The notes under the pieces: model-generated
The model's input: the letters and a program-made list of their open reading frames with translations, nothing else
Databases searched by the model: none
Told to the model about the DNA's origin: nothing
DNA from: an uncultured Paracoccaceae bacterium
GTDB taxonomy: Bacteria > Pseudomonadota > Alphaproteobacteria > Rhodobacterales > Rhodobacteraceae
Direction of reading: 5' to 3'
Assembly (NCBI GenBank): GCA_947494675.1
Contig: CANLVP010000002.1
Location: 744,001 to 808,000, forward strand
Length of the DNA stretch: 64,000 nt
Program-made: the position numbers and the translations under genes
In this document: positions 45,312 through 53,724 of the stretch, one piece after another
How positions within the stretch are numbered: the first letter of the stretch is position 1
Layout: the number at the start of each line of letters is the position of its first letter

Positions 45312-45749
45312 CTAGTGGCCCATGATCATGCCTTGAAGCGCGTCCTTTTCCATCGACAATTCAGCCAGACGCGCTTTGACCACGTCTCCGATTGAGATCA
45401 GACCAATCAGCTTGCCATCATCCATGACGGGCAAATGGCGGAATCGCCCATCAGTCATCATCTTCAGGACCGCATCCGCCGAATCCTGCGGCGTGCAGGT
45501 CACGATCTTGGACGTCATCATCCCGGCGACGGTTTCACTCAGGCAGCCAGCGCCGCGCTTGCCCAGCTCACGCACGATATCGCGCTCTGACAGAATGCCA
45601 TCCAAACTGCCTTCAGCGGCTGAGACAACCACCGTGCCGATACGCTTTGATGACAAAAGCTGGGCGGCGTCCGCGACCTTGGCATCGGGTGTGACGGATA
45701 TCACGCCGCCCTCGCCCCCTTTGGATGTCAGAATCTGTTGAACCAGCAT
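45312..45749 (-). CDS. Two-CBS-domain protein
   Basis: 145 residues: two CBS repeats (about 8-65 and 75-130), the second containing RFRHLPVMDDGKLIGLISIGDVV. Such stand-alone Bateman modules bind adenine nucleotides and sense energy state; the partner is unknown. It has a strong AGGAGG ribosome binding site and lies 72 bases upstream of coaD on the same strand. Confidence 0.93.
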   Translation of the reverse strand: MLVQQILTSKGGEGGVISVTPDAKVADAAQLLSSKRIGTVVVSAAEGSLDGILSERDIVRELGKRGAGCLSETVAGMMTSKIVTCTPQDSADAVLKMMTDGRFRHLPVMDDGKLIGLISIGDVVKARLAELSMEKDALQGMIMGH

Positions 45750-45773
45750 GGCGTGACCTCCTTGAAATATTCT

Positions 45774-46688
45774 TCAAGGGTCAACCACACCGCCCCCTTC
45801 TGTCAAGACAACCTCTTGTTCCAACCGCAAAACTTCGGCCCGCAACCCGCCCACCAGCGCATCGGCAATCCGCCCAAGCCGTTCTGACGACCGGTCTGCT
45901 GCATGGCGAACAAGATAGAATGACCGCGTCAGCGATACCGCCTCCGTCAACACACGCCGCAGTTCTGGGGCAAAGGGCAAGGCAAAATCATGCACAATCC
46001 CAACCCCCTGACCCGCCCGCAACATCTGCAATTGGACAGCGACAGAATTACTGGCCAATTGCACCCCATCCGCGGCGAGTGTCCCCAGATAATCAAGCTC
46101 CCGATCAAAGATCATATCCGGAATATACCCCACGACGGGCCGCCCGGTCAGATCGCCCAAGGTCTGAGGCATAGGCCCGCCTTGGCGCATCGCAAGGTGC
46201 AGCTGGTAATCCACGACCTTCTGCACCATCAGCCGTCCTGCCTCGGGCCGACTGACCGTGATCGCCATGTCCGCCTCGCGCTGGGACAGGTTCACAACCC
46301 GGGGCAACGCAAGGATCTGCAGCTCTAGCGCCGGGTGTTGTTTCTGCAAGGCCGCGCAAACCTGCGGCAACAAATAGTTCGCACAGCCATCCGGCGCGCC
46401 GATCCGCACTTGCCCCGACAGGCCCGGCCCCGATGCCTCACCCTGTTCGATGGCACGCAAAAGCGGCCCCTCAGCGGCCTCAGCCTCTGCCAGGACCCGC
46501 TGGCCGGTGTCCGTCAGTTGATAACCCTGTGGTGACTTCAAAAACAACGCCGCACCAAGGGCCGCCTCGAACCGCGCGACCCTGCGGCTGACTGTGGCGG
46601 GGTCCATACGCAACACCGGTGCCGCTCCGGTCAGCCCCCGCGCCCGCGCCACCGCTAGGAACACCCGCACATCATCCCAATTGCGCAT
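45774..46688 (-). CDS. LysR-family transcriptional regulator (divergent from mmsA)
   Basis: 304 residues. The N-terminal winged helix reads VRVFLAVARARGLTGAAPVLRMDPATVSRRVARFE. The effector domain starts about residue 90 (SGQVRIGAPDGCANYLLP). ATG 46688 rather than GTG 46691. It is transcribed away from mmsA; between them is a perfect interrupted palindrome. This branch (similar to regulators near mmsA in other proteobacteria) fits control of valine catabolism, but the effector is not known. Confidence 0.93.
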   Translation of the reverse strand: MRNWDDVRVFLAVARARGLTGAAPVLRMDPATVSRRVARFEAALGAALFLKSPQGYQLTDTGQRVLAEAEAAEGPLLRAIEQGEASGPGLSGQVRIGAPDGCANYLLPQVCAALQKQHPALELQILALPRVVNLSQREADMAITVSRPEAGRLMVQKVVDYQLHLAMRQGGPMPQTLGDLTGRPVVGYIPDMIFDRELDYLGTLAADGVQLASNSVAVQLQMLRAGQGVGIVHDFALPFAPELRRVLTEAVSLTRSFYLVRHAADRSSERLGRIADALVGGLRAEVLRLEQEVVLTEGGGVVDP

Positions 46689-46730
46689 CACTTACCCTTT
46701 CAGGACGCGATCAAACGCCCATGCAAAAAT

Positions 46731-46745
46731 GCAAATTACATTTGC
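46731..46745. promoter_or_regulatory. Palindromic operator in the LysR-mmsA spacer
   Basis: GCAAAT-TAC-ATTTGC, perfect six-base arms with a three-base centre, and a further direct copy of GCAAA (46723-46727) alongside. It is in the middle of the 121-base divergent spacer and probably the binding site of the LysR protein. Confidence 0.55.
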
Positions 46746-46809
46746 CAACTTGCCCCTTTTCCAAACATTTCCGCAAGACTATCCTGCTCTCAAATCTCAG
46801 GAGACTGCC

Positions 46810-48309
46810 ATGCAAGAGCTTACCCACTACATCAACGGCGCCCACGTCAAAGGCACATCGGGCCGCTTTGCCGACGTCTACAACCCCGCCATCGGCGAGG
46901 TGCAGGCCAAGGTGCCACTGGCCACAACCGCCGAAATGGATCAGGCCGTGCAAGCCGCTGCCGCCGCACAACCCGCTTGGGCCGCTGTGAACCCGCAGCG
47001 CCGCGCACGTGTGATGATGAAATTCGTCGATCTGCTGAACCAGAACATGGACAAGCTGGCAGAGGCGCTGTCACGCGAACACGGCAAGACCCTGCCCGAC
47101 GCCGCTGGCGACGTGCAACGCGGGCTTGAGGTGGTGGAATACTGCATCGCCGCACCGCAAATGCTCAAAGGTGAATACACCGATAGCGCTGGCCCCGGCA
47201 TCGACATGTATTCGATGAAACAACCGCTTGGTGTCACCGCCGGCATCACGCCTTTCAACTTTCCTGCCATGATCCCGATGTGGATGTTTGCCCCCGCCAT
47301 CGCCTGCGGCAACGCCTTTATCCTAAAGCCATCTGAGCGTGACCCGTCCGTCCCTCTGATGCTGGCCGAGCTGATGGAAGAGGCAGGCCTGCCCAAAGGC
47401 ATCCTGCAGGTCGTCAACGGCGACAAAGAAGCTGTGGACGCGATCCTCGATCATCCCGTGATCCAATCCGTGGGCTTCGTCGGCTCCACCCCCATCGCTG
47501 AATACATCTATGGTAAGGGCTGCTCGAACGGCAAACGGGTCCAGTGTTTTGGCGGTGCCAAGAACCACATGATCATCATGCCCGACGCGGACATGGATCA
47601 GGCCGCAGACGCGCTCGTCGGCGCAGGCTACGGTGCTGCAGGCGAACGCTGCATGGCGATCTCTGTCGCGGTTCCCGTGGGCGACGACACCGCCGACCGC
47701 CTGATTGAAAAGCTTGTCCCCCGGGTTGAGGCGCTCAAGGTCGGCCCCTACACCGCTGGCAATGACGTGGACTACGGCCCCGTTGTCACCGCAGCAGCCA
47801 AGGCCAACATCGAACGTCTTGTGCAAACCGGGATCGACCAAGGTGCAAAACTCGTGGTCGATGGCCGCGACTTCAAACTGCAAGGCTACGAAGACGGCTT
47901 TTTCGTGGGCGCGCATCTCTTTGACCACGCGACCAAAGACATGGACATCTACAAAACCGAAATCTTCGGCCCCGTCCTGACCACCGTGCGCGCCCAAACC
48001 TATGAAGAGGCAATCGGCCTCGCCATGGACCATGAATACGGCAACGGCACCGCGATCTTTACCCGCGACGGCGACACCGCCCGCGACTTTGCCAACCGCA
48101 TCAACATCGGCATGGTCGGGATCAACGTGCCGATCCCCGTGCCGCTGGCCTATCACACCTTTGGCGGCTGGAAAAAATCTGCCTTTGGCGATCTCAATCA
48201 ACACGGCCCCGATGCGTTCAAGTTCTATACCCGGACCAAGACCGTCACGTCCCGTTGGCCCTCTGGTATCAAAGAAGGTGGCGAATTCTCCATTCCTGTG
48301 ATGGAATAG
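46810..48309 (+). CDS. mmsA: CoA-acylating methylmalonate-semialdehyde dehydrogenase
   Basis: 499 residues, aldehyde dehydrogenase fold. It oxidises methylmalonate semialdehyde to propionyl-CoA (and malonate semialdehyde to acetyl-CoA) in valine and inositol breakdown. The catalytic cysteine lies in AAGERCMAISV, and TPFNFPAMIPMWMFAPA and the late IPVPLAYHTFGGWK are diagnostic of MmsA. ATG 46810 has AGGAG; the frame is open 72 residues upstream into the LysR gene and that part is rejected. The substrate-producing mmsB is at 53.7 kb in this window. Confidence 0.97.
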   Translation: MQELTHYINGAHVKGTSGRFADVYNPAIGEVQAKVPLATTAEMDQAVQAAAAAQPAWAAVNPQRRARVMMKFVDLLNQNMDKLAEALSREHGKTLPDAAGDVQRGLEVVEYCIAAPQMLKGEYTDSAGPGIDMYSMKQPLGVTAGITPFNFPAMIPMWMFAPAIACGNAFILKPSERDPSVPLMLAELMEEAGLPKGILQVVNGDKEAVDAILDHPVIQSVGFVGSTPIAEYIYGKGCSNGKRVQCFGGAKNHMIIMPDADMDQAADALVGAGYGAAGERCMAISVAVPVGDDTADRLIEKLVPRVEALKVGPYTAGNDVDYGPVVTAAAKANIERLVQTGIDQGAKLVVDGRDFKLQGYEDGFFVGAHLFDHATKDMDIYKTEIFGPVLTTVRAQTYEEAIGLAMDHEYGNGTAIFTRDGDTARDFANRINIGMVGINVPIPVPLAYHTFGGWKKSAFGDLNQHGPDAFKFYTRTKTVTSRWPSGIKEGGEFSIPVME

Positions 48310-48317
48310 CACAATAC

Positions 48318-48341
48318 GGGGCGGGTCGCAGGGCCCGCCCC
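48318..48341 (+). terminator. GC-rich hairpin after mmsA
   Basis: GGGGCGGG (48318-48325) pairs perfectly with CCCGCCCC (48334-48341) around eight bases. No T run follows, so termination is uncertain; it could also attenuate read-through into the STAS-like gene. Confidence 0.5.
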
Positions 48342-48359
48342 GGCAAGCGAGGGGCGCGC

Positions 48360-48788
48360 ATGCCAGTTAAGTTAGAAGTTCTCAGCGACCGTGGGCTCGT
48401 TTACCTGCGCTACGATGGCTATGTGAAAGTGCAAGAAGCACTGGATTCTCTGGAAGAATACAAAGCCCACCCCAACTTTCACCCAGGCCACAAACATTTC
48501 GTGGATTTCACACGTATCACTGGATTTGAACACGACTACGTCAAGGTTTTTGCCCTTCAGGCAGAAGTGGCAGCCGCATTGGTCAAAGACGGGTTTGAGA
48601 TTCTGCTGGTCATGTTGGCAAGCAACGATCCCAGCAAAGAAATGGCCCATCTGGTGCGCAAATCATGGGAAGGCGTCACCACAGTCGTTCCTGTCACCGT
48701 CGAGACAGAAGCAGAAGCTTTGGAGCTTTTGGGTCAACCCGAACGCTCAACATCAGACCTTTTGCGGGCCCTGCGTGAAAAAAGTTAA
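48360..48788 (+). CDS. Small protein with a SpoIIAA/STAS-like look
   Basis: 142 residues. A strand-rich N-terminus (MPVKLEVLSDRGLVYLRYDGYV), then helices (EALDSLEEYKAHPNF) and a central HFVDFTRITGFEHDYVKV. The pattern of strands and helices resembles SpoIIAA-like lipid-binding or STAS proteins of Rhodobacteraceae, but I see no conserved phosphorylatable serine. The start has GAGGGG at 48350. Function unknown; it is single-standing after mmsA. Confidence 0.7.
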   Translation: MPVKLEVLSDRGLVYLRYDGYVKVQEALDSLEEYKAHPNFHPGHKHFVDFTRITGFEHDYVKVFALQAEVAAALVKDGFEILLVMLASNDPSKEMAHLVRKSWEGVTTVVPVTVETEAEALELLGQPERSTSDLLRALREKS

Positions 48789-48857
48789 CTTTGTTGAAAC
48801 TCTTTTCCCAGCGTATCCGTGACTGACACATTACCATATCAAACAAAGGAAAAGACT

Positions 48858-49208
48858 ATGTCCAACATCACCCGCCGCGCCGCTCTGCGCCTTGCCGTTT
48901 CAACCGCAGCCCTGCCGCTTTTGGCAACTGCCGCCAAGGCCGCCAGCCACGCCGCACACAAGACGCATACCGTCACAATTTCCAACTTTGCATTTTCACC
49001 GGCCAACCTGACAATCGCCGCAGGTGACAGCGTCGTCTTTGTCAACGAAGACGGCGCACCACACACCGCAACCGCAGACAATGGCGGCTTTGACACCGGC
49101 AACCTGTCCCGCGGCCAATCCGCGACGCTGACGTTCAATGCGGCCGGGTCATTCAGCTACTTCTGCGCAATTCATCCAAACATGAAGGGCAGCATCACCA
49201 TCAGCTAA
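48858..49208 (+). CDS. Cupredoxin (small blue copper protein) with Tat-like signal
   Basis: 116 residues. The N-terminus MSNITRRAALRLAVSTAALP looks like a twin-arginine signal; a cleavage site may follow residue 28 (AKA-AS). The mature beta-sandwich has type 1 copper ligands His69 (GAPHT), Cys103, His106 and Met109 (YFCAIHPNMKG). This is the amicyanin/pseudoazurin-like branch, a periplasmic electron carrier; its partner is not here. ATG 48858 with AAAGGA. A strong terminator follows. Confidence 0.9.
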   Translation: MSNITRRAALRLAVSTAALPLLATAAKAASHAAHKTHTVTISNFAFSPANLTIAAGDSVVFVNEDGAPHTATADNGGFDTGNLSRGQSATLTFNAAGSFSYFCAIHPNMKGSITIS

Positions 49209-49224
49209 CCCCACTCGCGCAACG

Positions 49225-49257
49225 AAAAAGGGCGGTGCCAAGCACCGCCCTTTTTTT
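49225..49257. terminator. Bidirectional terminator between cupredoxin and VPLPA-CTERM genes
   Basis: AAAAAGGGCGGTGC pairs with GCACCGCCCTTTTT around CAA, ending in seven Ts on the plus strand and As on the other. It separates two convergent genes and works on both strands. Confidence 0.92.
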
Positions 49258-49274
49258 ATTCTGTGTCGAGGGAT

Positions 49275-49994
49275 TTAGCCCTTGCGACGCTTCATGGCAC
49301 CAATGCCACCAAGCGCTGCAATCAGCATCCAACCTGCCGCGGGCAGTGGAACCTCACCAACGACTGAAGAGTCACGAAAAACAAATGGATTCGCTATCTT
49401 ATCGCTTCCTGCTCCTGCATTGACTTGTTGAAAACGCAACCCAGCGCCCGGATCAGTCGCAGGGTACAGGTTATTGATAAGGCCATCAAGAATGCTGCCC
49501 TCCAAATCAAATGCTGACAGCGACGAAACCAATTCAATCGAGAATGTGTCGGAAAGGCCCTCTGACAAAGCACCATTTGCATTTCCGCCATTGTAGTTTG
49601 TGTTGTCGGCAATCCCGAGGTCAAAGTCGCCAAAAGGATCTGCGTCTGCCGGCGCTATCAATGAGCTGAGGTAAGTCCCCCCGGTGAACGTGCTTGCATC
49701 GATCGTAGCGGCGCCAAACAAATCGAGTCCGAAGCCGGTCAACTGGCTTTCTGTGGCCCCAGCGCCAAAAATCGGAAAGCCAGTAGTATTCTCGACAACC
49801 CCACTCAGCAAGACGTTGCCTGATCCAAGGTCAGAGAATGATAGACTAACAACCCCTGAAGCGCCCGTCGCTGGCGAATTCGTTGAGACCGTGGTTGGTC
49901 CGAAGGTCAGTATCAAAGCGGCTGAAGCGCTTGTTGCGGCCCCGACGAACCCCGCAGCCGCCACTGCCAAAACCGAAAGGGACTTCACAAACAT
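49275..49994 (-). CDS. VPLPA-CTERM secreted protein
   Basis: 239 residues. Signal peptide at 1-26 (cut after ASA). The C-terminus EVPLPAAGWMLIAALGGIGAMKRRKG is the VPLPA-CTERM sorting tail: motif, membrane helix, basic end. It is thought to be processed by an exosortase-like protease and presented at or released from the surface in bacteria that make exopolysaccharide. The body has no recognised domain and is rich in Gly, Ser, Thr and Asp. A promoter is seen upstream. Exosortase itself is not in the window. Confidence 0.9.
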   Translation of the reverse strand: MFVKSLSVLAVAAAGFVGAATSASAALILTFGPTTVSTNSPATGASGVVSLSFSDLGSGNVLLSGVVENTTGFPIFGAGATESQLTGFGLDLFGAATIDASTFTGGTYLSSLIAPADADPFGDFDLGIADNTNYNGGNANGALSEGLSDTFSIELVSSLSAFDLEGSILDGLINNLYPATDPGAGLRFQQVNAGAGSDKIANPFVFRDSSVVGEVPLPAAGWMLIAALGGIGAMKRRKG

Positions 49995-50012
49995 ACCGAA
50001 TCTCCATGCAAA

Positions 50013-50022
50013 TCGTTAACGA
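50013..50022. promoter_or_regulatory. Ten-base palindrome at the VPLPA transcription start region
   Basis: TCGTTAACGA is a perfect palindrome placed just downstream of the -10 element of the minus-strand promoter and 18 bases before the start codon. A repressor could block initiation there. Short palindromes arise by chance, so confidence is low. Confidence 0.3.
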
Positions 50023-50024
50023 AA

Positions 50025-50053
50025 ATTAAACCTTATTTTGTCTATTACGCCAA
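50025..50053 (-). promoter_or_regulatory. Promoter of the VPLPA-CTERM gene
   Basis: On the minus strand TTGGCG (50053-50048), 17 bases, TTTAAT (50030-50025). The -10 is five of six, the -35 four of six. The leader would be about 24 bases, with GGAGA as the ribosome binding site. Confidence 0.5.
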
Positions 50054-50364
50054 AATTGCGCCACATTCAAGCCGTAGTCGCGGCGCTGAATCCTTTTTAC
50101 GGCAGCAAATCCGGCGATTCCGTCAAACCTCAGCCACAGAATACCCCATTCCGCGCCACGATTGCTGCTCCCAACCCAGCAAATCCAGTGGCGTTTGCAT
50201 CAGCTGACACAAAATCAACCCCTATCCTCCAGATATGGTGGACATTTGGGCAAGATTGCGACATGCGGTCCGAAAAATGATGAGGCGCGCCGCAATTGCG
50301 CCCGCAAGAGGCCCAAATCGTTACGTAACAGTAAAAAACAATCGAGCACGCACGGAGCATAAAA

Positions 50365-51411
50365 ATGCCAACCAAGTCACTCGCGACTGGCCCCAAATCG
50401 AAGTTTGGCGGCAACCCCACCCTACCGGAAGAGTTCGACGCCGATGCCGTGGCAGCCTTCTTCGGCAATACCCCACAAGCTGACGATCATCCCGCCATTG
50501 GTGTGCTGACTGATCTCGCAGCCCGCCGCGCCACGGAATATGATGCCGATGATTACTCCGGCGACGCCGAGGCGCGACCAGATGGGAAAGGCGGCGGCAA
50601 ATCAGACGACGACGGCAGCACCAAAGGCGGCGGCAAGGGTCGTGACAAGACCAAGGATGAGGTCGAGCCCACGCCTGATCCGGAACCGACGCCCGACCCC
50701 ACCCCTGATCCGGATCCGACACCCGATCCGATTCCAGAGCCAACACCAGTCTACAATGCTGACTATGTCAGCGGCCTCGATACGCCTGATGGCTTTAATA
50801 TCGAAGTGACTTACGACGGAACTTGGACCGATAGCCAAAAAGCCGCTCTGGAAGCAGCCCTTGAAATCATCAGCGACATTATCACCGGTGACATGCCGGC
50901 GGCTGGCGACATTGATGATTTCCGTTTGACGGCATCCATGACCACGATTGACGGCGCGGGCGGCGCCTGGGCGAAGGGTGGCATTCGCAGCCTCCGTCCG
51001 GAGGACTACACCGCGACGACAGGTCAAATACGCATCGACACCGCCGATGTTGCCACTGTCGAAGGCTATGGCATGCTGCAGGACGTCATGCTGCACGAGG
51101 TGCTTCATGCACTAGGATTTGGCACGACCTGGGCCTACACAGGCCTCGTCTCAGTCGTTGACGGCACTTCGCGCTTTACAGGTGCAGCCGCGACGGAAAT
51201 GTATCAACAGCTTTATGGCCACCTCGACCCGGACGCTGCAGACGGTGTGCCCCTTGATGCGACTGGCGCACATTGGGACGAAGGGATCCTCGATCTCGAG
51301 GTGATGACCCCTCGCCTTGATCGTTCGGCCAACTTGTCTGACGTGACGGTCGCGGCCCTGCAAGATATGGGATACGAGACGACCTTTGTGGACGAATTTA
51401 CCTTCGCATAA
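50365..51411 (+). CDS. Leishmanolysin-like zinc metalloprotease with Pro/Thr/Asp linker
   Basis: 348 residues. Residues about 1-100 are polar and Gly/Lys/Asp-rich. Residues 101-128 are a PTPDPEPTPDPTPDPDPTPD spacer. The C-terminal catalytic domain (about 130-345) has HEVLHALGF (zinc ligands His244 and His248, catalytic Glu245), third ligand His303 in AHWDEG and a Met-turn EVMTP (Met314), the layout of leishmanolysin (M8) enzymes. No signal peptide, so export by type I is likely as for the T1SS-like protein above. ATG 50365 lacks a clear Shine-Dalgarno. Substrate unknown; a surface or matrix role is inference. Confidence 0.82.
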   Translation: MPTKSLATGPKSKFGGNPTLPEEFDADAVAAFFGNTPQADDHPAIGVLTDLAARRATEYDADDYSGDAEARPDGKGGGKSDDDGSTKGGGKGRDKTKDEVEPTPDPEPTPDPTPDPDPTPDPIPEPTPVYNADYVSGLDTPDGFNIEVTYDGTWTDSQKAALEAALEIISDIITGDMPAAGDIDDFRLTASMTTIDGAGGAWAKGGIRSLRPEDYTATTGQIRIDTADVATVEGYGMLQDVMLHEVLHALGFGTTWAYTGLVSVVDGTSRFTGAAATEMYQQLYGHLDPDAADGVPLDATGAHWDEGILDLEVMTPRLDRSANLSDVTVAALQDMGYETTFVDEFTFA

Positions 51412-51438
51412 GCGCACATCAGAAATTCGATACGACAG

Positions 51439-51461
51439 GCGGTCCTGACGGGCCGCCTTTT
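51439..51461 (+). terminator. Terminator of the metalloprotease gene
   Basis: GGCGGTCC and GGGCCGCC form an imperfect stem (GGCGG/CCGCC plus two inner pairs past a mismatch) with TTTT after it, 28 bases beyond the stop. Confidence 0.7.
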
Positions 51462-51514
51462 GCGTTGTGGGAACCGCAAGCTTGCAATCTGTTTCTTGCT
51501 GCCGCACGATGAAC

Positions 51515-51528
51515 TAAACAATCGTTCA
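51515..51528. promoter_or_regulatory. Possible TetR-type operator of the valine operon
   Basis: TAAAC-AATC-GTTCA, a 14-base near-palindrome (one mismatch in the five-base arms), 16 bases before the start codon of the acyl-CoA dehydrogenase. Regulators of branched-chain acyl-CoA pathways use such sites. No regulator gene is adjacent. Confidence 0.3.
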
Positions 51529-51544
51529 ATTAATGGCGCACCGG

Positions 51545-52684
51545 ATGGATTTCTCACTCAGCGAAGAGCAAACAGCGATCTTCGACATGGCCAAAGACTT
51601 TGGTGCAGAACACATCGCACCTTTCGCCCAATCTTGGGAAAATGACGGCACGATCCCCAAAGACCTGTGGCGACAACTCGCAGACCTCGGATTTGGCGGC
51701 CTTTGCGTCAGCGAAGACAGCGGCGGATCAGGCCTCACCCGCCTCGACGCAACCCTTGTGTTTGAAGCGCTCAGCCGATCCTGCGCCTCCGTCGCTGCTT
51801 TCCTGTCGATCCACAACATGTGCGCCAAGATGATCGACACATACGGCTCTGACGCGCTGAAGTCCGAGGTCCTGCCCAAAGCCCTGACCATGGAAATCGT
51901 GCTCAGCTATTGCCTGACCGAACCAGGCTCTGGCTCGGACGCCGCCGCCCTGAAAACCCGCGCGGATCGTACGAACGATGGCTACCAACTCACTGGCACT
52001 AAAGCGTTTATCTCCGGCGGTGGCTACTCTGACGCCTATGTCGTGATGGCCCGTACCGGCGACGCCGGCCCCAAAGGCGTGTCGGCGATGTTGGTCGAAG
52101 ACGGCGCACCGGGCCTGAGTTTCGGCGCGCTCGAGGACAAGATGGGCTGGCGTAGTCAGCCGACCCGTCAGGTCCAGTTGGACAGCTGCGCGATCCCCGC
52201 GGGCAACCTGCTAGGCGAGGAAGGCAAAGGCTTTACATATGCCATGCAGGGCCTTGATGGTGGCCGCTTGAACATCGCCGCCTGCTCGCTCGGTGCCGCG
52301 CAATCGGCCTTGGATCAAACCCTAATCTACATGTCCGAACGCAAAGCCTTTGGGCAGACCATCGACAATTTTCAGGGGCTACAATTCCGCCTCGCCGACA
52401 TGGAAATCGCGCTGCAATCCGCACGCACATTCCTGCGTCAAGCCGCGTGGAAACTCGACACCGCGGCCCCTGACGCCACACAATTCTGCGCCATGGCCAA
52501 AAAGCTTTGCACTGAAACCGGCAGCGAGGTCGCCGACCAATGCCTGCAATTGCACGGCGGCTACGGCTACCTTGCTGACTATGGGATTGAGAAAATCGTC
52601 CGCGATCTACGTGTGCATCAAATCCTTGAAGGCACCAATGAAATCATGCGCCTGATCACTGCCCGACACATGATCGCGAAATGA
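51545..52684 (+). CDS. Isobutyryl-CoA dehydrogenase-like acyl-CoA dehydrogenase
   Basis: 379 residues, FAD-dependent. SYCLTEPGSGSDAAALKTRA is the FAD/substrate signature, GGYGYLADYGIEKIVRDLRV the C-terminal signature, and the catalytic Glu lies in QILEGTNEIM. It oxidises isobutyryl-CoA to methacrylyl-CoA; the assignment rests on its operon mates (hydroxyisobutyryl-CoA hydrolase, mmsB). ATG 51545 gives MDFSLSEEQ as in relatives; ATG 51533 is four residues upstream, and neither has a good ribosome binding site. It overlaps the next gene by ATGA. Confidence 0.9.
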   Translation: MDFSLSEEQTAIFDMAKDFGAEHIAPFAQSWENDGTIPKDLWRQLADLGFGGLCVSEDSGGSGLTRLDATLVFEALSRSCASVAAFLSIHNMCAKMIDTYGSDALKSEVLPKALTMEIVLSYCLTEPGSGSDAAALKTRADRTNDGYQLTGTKAFISGGGYSDAYVVMARTGDAGPKGVSAMLVEDGAPGLSFGALEDKMGWRSQPTRQVQLDSCAIPAGNLLGEEGKGFTYAMQGLDGGRLNIAACSLGAAQSALDQTLIYMSERKAFGQTIDNFQGLQFRLADMEIALQSARTFLRQAAWKLDTAAPDATQFCAMAKKLCTETGSEVADQCLQLHGGYGYLADYGIEKIVRDLRVHQILEGTNEIMRLITARHMIAK

Positions 52685-53724
52685 CAGACGAAATCCACAT
52701 CCGCCGTGAGGGCCGCGCCGGGCGCATTACGCTGAACCGCCCCAAGGCGCTGAATGCGCTGACATGGGATATGGTCAACCAAATCTCGAAGGCGTTGGAC
52801 GATTGGAAAAACGACACGAAGATCGATCTCTTAATCATTGATGCCATTGGGGAAAAGGCGTTCTGCGCCGGTGGCGACATTGCCGACATGTATACCTCTG
52901 GCCAGCGGGGCGACCTCAGCTACGGACGCAGGTTCTGGACCGATGAATACCGGATGAACGCCAAGCTGTTCCGCTTTCCCAAGCCTGTCGTCACCTTCTT
53001 GCAAGGTTTCACCATGGGCGGCGGCGTTGGCGTGGGCTGTCATGGATCGCACCGGATTGTCGACGACAGCAGCCGCATTGCGATGCCCGAATGCACCATC
53101 GGCCTTGTGCCTGATGTCGGCGGCTCGCTCCTTCTCGCGCAAGCACCGGGACGTCTTGGCGAATACCTCGGCCTGACCAGCGACCGCATGGATGCAGGCG
53201 ACGCGATCCATTGCGGATTTGCCGACTACTACGTGCCCACCGACTGGGAACCGCTTAAACAAGAACTGATCGCGACCGGCGACCACACCCTTGTTGATCA
53301 AGCCGCTGCCCCCGCTCCGACTAGCCGCCTGTCAGAGGCGCAACCAGACGTCGACGCGCATTTCGCGGGCGAAACTCATGGTGACATCATGCGCGGCCTC
53401 CCGGTTACCCCATCTCCGATCATCGCAAGGGCCGCCGAAAAGATGGCCCAAAACGCACCGCTTGCCATGGCTGTGGCCACACAGATCATCCACCGCGTCC
53501 GTCAGCGCCCAACAATCGAAAACGCACTCGACCAAGAATACCGCTATACCTTCCGGGCCGTGGCCCAAGGTGACTTTATCGAAGGCATCCGCGCAGCGAT
53601 CATCGACAAAGATCGGCAACCCAAATGGGTCCACAAGGATTGGACAGACGTCACCGGCGGCGACGTCCTCAAAATGACACTTCCGCTTGGACAAGACGCG
53701 CTTCAGCTAGAGGAAACACCATGA
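52681..53724 (+). CDS. 3-hydroxyisobutyryl-CoA hydrolase
   Basis: 347 residues, crotonase fold longer than the hydratases. The oxyanion segment is FCAGGDIADMYTSG, then GFTMGGGVGVGCHGSHRIV and the catalytic-Glu segment MPECTIGLVPDVGGS. It removes CoA from 3-hydroxyisobutyryl-CoA, freeing the acid for MmsB. Overlaps on both sides (ATGA twice) make a three-gene operon. The C-terminal region after about 230 is the divergent HIBCH-type lid. Confidence 0.94.
   Translation: MTDEIHIRREGRAGRITLNRPKALNALTWDMVNQISKALDDWKNDTKIDLLIIDAIGEKAFCAGGDIADMYTSGQRGDLSYGRRFWTDEYRMNAKLFRFPKPVVTFLQGFTMGGGVGVGCHGSHRIVDDSSRIAMPECTIGLVPDVGGSLLLAQAPGRLGEYLGLTSDRMDAGDAIHCGFADYYVPTDWEPLKQELIATGDHTLVDQAAAPAPTSRLSEAQPDVDAHFAGETHGDIMRGLPVTPSPIIARAAEKMAQNAPLAMAVATQIIHRVRQRPTIENALDQEYRYTFRAVAQGDFIEGIRAAIIDKDRQPKWVHKDWTDVTGGDVLKMTLPLGQDALQLEETP

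Larger units (their letters stand above)
49995..50364. other. 370-base spacer between the VPLPA-CTERM and metalloprotease genes
   Basis: No reading frame of protein-like codon usage is present and no RNA fold is clear. It holds the VPLPA promoter (50025-50053), the TCGTTAACGA palindrome, and a GTTACGTAAC palindrome (50320-50329) 36 bases before the metalloprotease start. The stretch is less GC-rich than its surroundings. Confidence 0.5.

Noticed and set aside
46594..46809. 72-residue N-terminal extension of MmsA.
   Set aside because: It runs through the divergent LysR gene and the operator; ATG 46810 has AGGAG and the family N-terminus.
50701..50748. Repeat array in the Pro/Thr/Asp region of the metalloprotease gene.
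   Set aside because: The near-repeats are in-frame codons of a PTPD linker, not a separate DNA repeat.
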